Shown here one piece after another: positions 58,741 to 64,000 of a DNA stretch of 64,000 bases. How positions within the stretch are numbered: the first letter of the stretch is position 1; the number at the start of each line of letters is the position of its first letter. This DNA comes from Vitellaria paradoxa. Taxonomy: Eukaryota; Streptophyta; Magnoliopsida; Ericales; Sapotaceae. Where the stretch lies: NCBI GenBank assembly GCA_019916065.1, contig CM034236.1, forward strand, positions 55,208,690 to 55,272,689. Reading direction: 5' to 3'. Below the pieces are notes generated by a model, which was not told where the DNA came from, searched no databases, and saw only the letters and a program-made list of their open reading frames with translations. The translations under genes were made by a program, and so were the position numbers.

Positions 58741-60159
58741 AAATACATGATAGAAAATTAAATTCTTATTTTATTTTATAAAACTTATGTAAAACTTTCA
58801 CCCTAGGCCTGTCAATGATTTATGCCTAAAAACGGGGCATACAACACATTGCCCTAAATTGGCTACGCGACTATCGGGTTTCCCCACCGAGTTAGGTTCA
58901 AGGTTTACTAAATCTTGTAAAATCAAAATAAAAATTCAAAATTTCTAAAATATCTTAATTCTCTCTATTTCTGGGCTAAGAGAAGCCCAGGAATAGTAAG
59001 ATAGTAAACAAAAAAACGGATACAAAAAAACGGAAATAAAAAAAGGTGTTTTCACTCTGATTTTATTTTCTCCTACTAATAATTTGTCAATTTTTTTTAC
59101 ATTACATAAAAATAAATTATTTTATTCAAATATTTTATTAAAATAAGTTATTTTAATAAATAAATATAATTAAATTCAAAAATTAAATTAATTATATAAA
59201 TTACTATAAATTATTTTTAATAAATAATAAAACTAAGTTAATTTAATTTAATAATTAATTATTGCTAAATTATTTGAAATAAATATCATAATTAATTTAT
59301 TTAATTTAATAATTAAATTAATTTATATAAAATAATAAATAATAAATAATTAAATTACATTAATTTTTAATTTAATTTAATAATAATTATTAAATTATTG
59401 TAAATAAATATCATAATTAAATTAAATTATTTATGATTTAATTAATTTAATTTATATAAAATATATTTTATTAAATTATTTTAATAAATAATTAAATGAA
59501 TTTAATTAATTTAAAAAATAAATAATTTAATTTAATAATTAATCTAATTTAATATAATTAAATGATTTTAATAAATAATTTATTGTATTAATTATATTAA
59601 TTAAATTAATATAAAATATATTTTATTAAGTTCTATTAATTTTTTAAAACTAATAAAATTAAATATTTTCTAAAATAAAAAATTAATAATTCTAAACAAA
59701 CTTACATTTCCAAACACAGTTTCAGTTTTCATTTCAGAAAAAATAAACGGCAACAGAAAACAAAAAATAGAAAACGACAACAGAAAAATAACAACAAAAA
59801 AATGACAGCGTTGTCAAACGGCCCCTATAAGTTCTCATTTGTTTTTGTTTTTTTAATTCTCTATTTTTGGTTTTGAACACATTTTTCATTTTACCTCTTT
59901 AATAATAAGAAAAACAATTCAAAATATATTTAGTCACTCTTATTTTTAAAAACAAAAATGAGTTTACGCATGATATAAAAAATAACAAAAAATTATTTTA
60001 AATGTTTTTAATCTAAAATAAAAAAAATCTTAATAAAATAAAAAAAAATAAAAAAACAAATCAAATACAATCCAATTTTTTATTTACGGTGATAGGCCAA
60101 GTTCAGTGCTCTGTAAAGAGCCAAGTTTACCCATGTCAACCGAAAACAAAAATGAAGCC

Positions 60160-60310
60160 TTGTAAAATAAAATAAAATCCTACAAATCTCTACAAATACG
60201 AATTACGAGATAATAAAATTTAAAATTTTTACTCACTGTATGAATTATGAGACATTTACTTTTACAATTTTATTTTATTTTATACATTTTTATACAACTC
60301 CAAACACATC
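60160..60310. mobile_element. diverged copy of the 389-556 MITE
   Basis: Shares with the first copy 'aaaataaaataaaat(c/t)ctacaaa', 'acgaattacga(g/t)ata', 'gagacatttacttttacaat' and 'tatacaactccaaacaca'. The left terminal repeat is degraded. Non-coding. Confidence 0.6.
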
Positions 60311-60474
60311 CAAATTTTATTACCTCATAATTTGTATTTTTAGAATTTTTTAATATTCTGTGTTAACTCCAAACAAAACCTAATTGACGTCCCTGTGCAC
60401 GGGAAAAAGTATACCCAATTGGCTACCCGCGATGAATAAAGATGGTTATGCATGCAAATAAAAATAAATATTAT

Positions 60475-60966
60475 GTGTGTTTAGAGCTCTAACAAATAAA
60501 ATAAAATAAAATAAATCTCTAACAATTTCTATAAATCAGCCAAATTATCTATTACACATTTATACATTCTCATCTTTATTAATTTTAAAAATTTTCAATA
60601 TTTCGTTAAAAAAATTCAGAAGAAAGTTAATCGAATGCATAAATTTCTTTTGACAATCATATTGTTCGAGTTGAAAACTTTCAAATGAGTACTATTGTCT
60701 CTATTTTATACTGATTTTTTTTAAATCCGTAGAAACGATTTTGACGCTGTATATATATAAAGTATTGATTTTTTGAATCCGTGGGAATGATTTTGGGACA
60801 ACCGTGTTGTGCATATATAAAGTATTGATTTTTTGAATCTGTGGGAACGATTTTGGGACAACCGTTCTCACAGTTTGATACTATTCATCTTAAAAAAATG
60901 CTAAAATTAACCCCAAATCACGTTTTATCTCAATTTATCTTATTTTTTATTACTCCAAACACATCA
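60475..60966. mobile_element. MITE, about 490 bp, GTTTGGAG family
   Basis: Starts 'gtgtgtttagagctctaac' and ends 'attactccaaacacatc', forming imperfect inverted ends. The interior has 'aatccg(t/g)(a/g)(g/a)aa(c/t)gattttg' repeats. A related copy in the opposite orientation is at about 63327-63928; both share 'cattctcatc/ttttatctcaattta' type blocks near the ends. Within it, 60761-60865 holds a direct repeat containing 'tataaagtattgattttttg'. Confidence 0.55.
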
Positions 60967-61395
60967 TATATATATATATATGTATATATATATATTGTGG
61001 GAAGATATGTCATATTCTCTTTTATATCTATTATACAGGTATAAGTAGATGATAAAAAAACAAGATAAATCCTACTCATCTTGTGAGTGCATAGGCTCTT
61101 TTACACTTCATTATTGAATAAAATACATAAATTTTATACATATTATTTATTTATCTATTTAATATCAGATTTTATAAATGACCATTGAAAGTTCAAATTT
61201 TAAATTCAAATTCCAATTTATTTAGTTTCAACTATACTACCTTTACATTATTTCATTTTCATTTTCATTTTTTGATATATTTTTTCTCGTCCACTAACGT
61301 TTCCATTTAGGGATGCCATAGTGGAGCCTACATTTCTAGAAGCATGGATGGCACATGCCTGCGCCGCAGATATACTGTTGAGTTGGCTTGGTTTA

Positions 61396-61654
61396 GGCAC
61401 CTTTTGAGGAGGGTAGTCATTAGTATATACTAATAGTTACTTCAATAGTTATTGAATTTTTTATCTTTTTATATTTTAAATTTTTTTAAAATTTTTGAGG
61501 GTAAAAATATCAATTTATTCTTACAAATTAGTAAACTAAAAAAAAGTAACTTTTTTTCCTTTTTAAACGCAAAATTAGTTAACTTTTTTAGCTAACTATT
61601 AGCCTAATTTTTTTTAGCTACCATTATCACATGCTAATTTTCCCAAACGGTGCC
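61396..61654. mobile_element. 259-bp MITE with TTA duplication
   Basis: Begins GGCACCTTTTGAGGA and ends TTTTCCCAAACGGTGCC. The terminal six bases are perfectly inverted (GGCACC/GGTGCC). TTA flanks both sides (61393-61395 and 61655-61657). The interior is built of 'agttaac/gttactt' type words. This fits a PIF/Harbinger-type MITE. Confidence 0.65.
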
Positions 61655-62020
61655 TTAGACATGGAAAATCTGATTTTTTTTAATTCTATTGTCTTATGAT
61701 TTATTTTACTAAAATTTTATTCTATTATTAAAAAATATAATTTTTATACTTGTTAATCACATTCGTAAAAAAAAAAAAAAATTCATGTTTGTTTGGATAA
61801 AAATAATCCCTAATTAAAAAAAAATAATGAAAAAGTTGATTTTTTTTTAACTTTTACGAAGTAAATGTGAATTTTTTAATTTTTTTATGAATGTAATTAA
61901 CCGATCTAAAGGTACAATTTCTTTAAAAAAATAAATTATTGTGGTAAAATTATATAAAATAAAAAACTTAAAAAAAATAAATTACCTTTTAATATCCGAA
62001 AGCATTAAACTAAGTCCATT

Positions 62021-62356
62021 TTAATTTAACCAAAAGGGATGTATTGTCCCCAAAAGTGGCGACACCACAACCAAAGCCACTTCATTTGATTGATAAAACA
62101 TATGGCTTACAACAATTTGCGGGGATTGTTTTGTCGTATAGACCTTTGATTTATAACATTCGGATGATACCCATCTCACGAGTCTCAAGGGGATTTGCCG
62201 ACCATTCCACTCCCCTTTGAGTGACCCAACTTTTGAGTGCACCATGATATGCTTTGTATCTTCTTGAATCACTTCATAATCGCTTATTTGTCGCCAAGGG
62301 TGAAACTCATTGCGGACAAACTGGTTTCCTTCAATTAAAAAATTACATTTATTCAC
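62021..62356 (-). other. unrecognised open frame, possible gene fragment
   Basis: A 111-codon open stretch (HPWRQISDYEVIQED, GSLKGEWNGRQIPLRLVRWV, SPQIVVSHMFYQSNEVALVVVS). It is much less AT-rich than its surroundings and has a protein-like composition. It opens with GTG and lacks an ATG near the start, so it could be one exon, a pseudogene piece or part of a transposon. I do not recognise the family. Confidence 0.3.
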
Positions 62357-62444
62357 TTAAAAATTATATTTTTATCTTATTATTATTATTATTTTTTTTT
62401 TTACTTTTTATTTTCTCATTTTAAAATTATATTTTTATTTTAAT

Positions 62445-62787
62445 GGTCCCGTTTTGAAGTTAAATTTTTGGTAATTTTTGACAAAATTTGATAGGTGATT
62501 TTTTTTTTTGAAGTTTGATAAAATAAATAAAAATTTTTAATAATTTTTGACAATTTTAGGTACTTGATAAAATAAATAGGAATTTTTAGTAATTTTTGTC
62601 AAATTTTAGGTATTTGATAAAAATTTTGATAATTTTTCCCTTACCAAGAGCAAAAATTAATATTTTACCAATTTGCAAACTTGACAAAATTGTTAATTTT
62701 TTACATTTTATCAAACACCTAAAATATCAAAAGTTAGTAATTTTATTTTTCACCTTTATTGTCTTTTGCTCTCCAAGTGGGGCCTAA
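62445..62787. mobile_element. possible MITE
   Basis: Starts 'ggtcccgttttgaagtt' and ends 'gctctccaagtggggcc', imperfect inverted ends of the same general kind as the other MITEs here. The interior has repeated 'ttgataaaataaata(g/a)gaatttttagtaatttttg' words. Target duplication not settled. Confidence 0.4.
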
Positions 62788-63326
62788 GTAAGTTCCCTGT
62801 TGTCGTGCACTAATATTTTTATTTCATAATGCTAGTTGTCTTGTTCTCAAATGAGTTAAAGGTTATATAATATATATATATATATATATATATTTAATAT
62901 ATAAAATATATATAGCTAAGAGAATGGTTTGGTGGGAGAGCATTCAAGAGGATTCTAGCTAGTCAAAAGGCTTGGTAAAATATTTGTGGCAATTCTGGAC
63001 CATACCAAGGGGATATAAAACGTTTGATGGATTCTAATCATGCATATGATGTGAGTTTAATTAGGAATCACCACTACACTTTCGAGTACTGACGCCCTTA
63101 ATTAGGTAGTGTATATTCAAAGCTAGTGGGGAGCAAGGCCTGCCAGAGCACAGTTTTTTTTTTTTTCCTTGTTATATTTGAATGTGAGAAATATCCTGTT
63201 AATGCAATGCAGGCAAGGGTGGACACATTATGCCCAATATCAGGGCACACAGAGGGTAGCTCTTCAGACATTTTGGGTGATGCTAGCTAATTAGGGCACA
63301 TGTAAAGTGGGTAGCCTTTAAGACAT
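62788..63326. other. intergenic DNA with TA microsatellite
   Basis: Contains an (AT)n tract at about 62868-62894 and a T run near 63157. No gene, RNA or clear transposon end was seen. Confidence 0.5.
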
Positions 63327-63928
63327 ATTTGAAAGCGTTTGGAGTGGTTAAAAAAAGAAAAAAATAAAATAAATTGAGATAAAATGTAATTTTTGATTAT
63401 TTTTGGCGTTTGTTTTTTTTTTTTACTAAATTGCATTTTTTGAAAATGAACAGTAGCGAACCGTTAAAACGGTTTTCCTAATCCATTCTAACGGATTCAA
63501 AATATCAACAGTCAATATTCTGCACAATAGTTCTACGCTCTCTCTCTCTCTCTCTCGACTGTGATAAACCGTTAGAACAGTTTTTTAAATCCGTTCTAAC
63601 AGAATCAAAAAATCTATTTGGAGATGCACAGCGCCAAAACCGTTAAAACGGTTTTTAAAATCCGTTCTAATAGATTCAAAAAATTTGTATAAAATAGCGA
63701 CAATGGTACTCGTTTGAAAGCTTTCTACTCAAACAATAAGATTGTCAAAAAAAAAAATTTACACATTCGGTTAACCTCCTTTTGGATTTTTTGATTTTTT
63801 TTAGCGAAATATTAAAATTTTTTGAAATTAGTAAATATGGAAATGTGTAAATGTGTAATAGAGAATTTTAGTGATTTATAAAAATTGTTGGAGATTTATT
63901 TTGTTTCTTGGCACTCCAAACGGTGCCC
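63327..63928. mobile_element. MITE, about 600 bp, inverted relative of the 60475 copy
   Basis: Left end 'gaaagcgtttggagtgg', right end 'ggcactccaaacggtgcc', imperfect inverted repeats. The interior holds several 'ccgtta(a/g)aac(g/a)gttttt' palindrome-like units (about 63457, 63567, 63640) and a (CT)n tract at about 63539-63558. The right-hand half matches, in reverse complement, the 'ttctcatctttattaattttaaaaattttcaatatttcg' part of the copy at 60475-60966. Confidence 0.6.
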
Positions 63929-64000
63929 CGGTGATGCTAGCTAGTGTAGTGGTGGTTGTTGATAAAAAAAAAAAAAAAATTCTCCTCAAAATTAATTAAG

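Larger units (their letters stand above)
50931..59013 (-). mobile_element. endogenous pararetrovirus (Caulimoviridae, Florendovirus-like), nearly full length, decayed
   Basis: About 8.08 kb read on the minus strand. In order: leader, movement-protein-like region, coat-protein region with zinc knuckle, aspartic protease, reverse transcriptase, RNase H, a second Ser/Thr/Pro-rich ORF, and then a promoter and polyadenylation signal. No LTRs and no integrase are present. The two ends share about 31 bp ('aagagaagcccag(a/g)aatag', then 'aagatagtaaa'). The order is that of family Caulimoviridae; the two-ORF layout and the reverse-transcriptase end fit the Florendovirus group best, but genus needs a tree. 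Frameshifts and stops are spread throughout, so it is a fossil. Confidence 0.88.
50828..59825. mobile_element. AT-rich TIR element split by a pararetrovirus insertion
   Basis: The left part 50828-50930 begins GATCCCGTTTGATAATG. The right part, from about 59014 to 59825, ends TTGTCAAACGGCCCC, whose reverse complement matches the left end. TAT flanks both sides (50825-50827 and 59826-59828). 59090-59690 is almost pure 'aatttaatt' low-complexity sequence. Joined, the two parts form an element of about 900 bp related to the AT-rich unit at about 27417-28300. It has no coding capacity. Confidence 0.65.

Noticed and set aside
50931..59013. LTR retrotransposon identity for the 8-kb viral fossil
   Set aside because: There are no LTRs and no integrase; the movement-protein, coat and polymerase order is that of Caulimoviridae.

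Overview
The window is nuclear DNA of a flowering plant. It carries spliced plant genes (NAP1-related histone chaperone, cullin-3, alpha-tubulin, a PLS-type PPR protein) in AT-rich DNA full of plant transposons. The species cannot be named from the sequence.

Layout. 1-3.6 kb: intergenic, with a short MITE, an 82-bp triplicate and a 155-bp tandem array. 3.9-25.5 kb (+): a ten-exon NRP/SET-type histone chaperone gene stretched to about 22 kb by insertions in its introns. Intron 6 holds a decayed LTR element. Intron 9 holds an L1-type LINE scrap and a 10.35-kb Ty3/gypsy element of the Tat type, in reverse orientation, with 614/617-bp LTRs and a perfect 5-bp target duplication. The Tat element carries an antisense gene with recognisable introns and a roughly 103-bp tandem repeat array. 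25.5-30.1 kb: intergenic, with a nested TIR element and local duplications. 30.2-34.4 kb (-): two-exon CUL3, convergent with NRP. 34.4-39.6 kb: MITEs and an LTR fragment. 39.6-41.5 kb (-): intronless PPR gene. 41.5-46 kb: AT-rich DNA with duplications and a 705-bp MITE. 46.0-48.2 kb (+): a small unrecognised gene with an overlapping upstream ORF and a probable 3'UTR intron. 49.0-50.5 kb (-): three-exon alpha-tubulin with His in place of Lys40. 50.8-59.8 kb: an AT-rich TIR element split by an approximately full-length, decayed endogenous pararetrovirus (Caulimoviridae, Florendovirus-like layout) on the minus strand. 59.8-64 kb: AT-rich DNA with more MITEs.

The host genes are unrelated housekeeping or organelle-expression genes; nothing suggests they work together. 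No new self-contained biological system was proven. The best second-look items are the spliced antisense gene plus repeat array inside the Tat element, the pararetrovirus nested in a TIR element, the Lys40-to-His alpha-tubulin, and the small gene with its overlapping upstream ORF. Exon borders were placed by eye from GT/AG sites, reading frame and remembered family sequences; no search was run.
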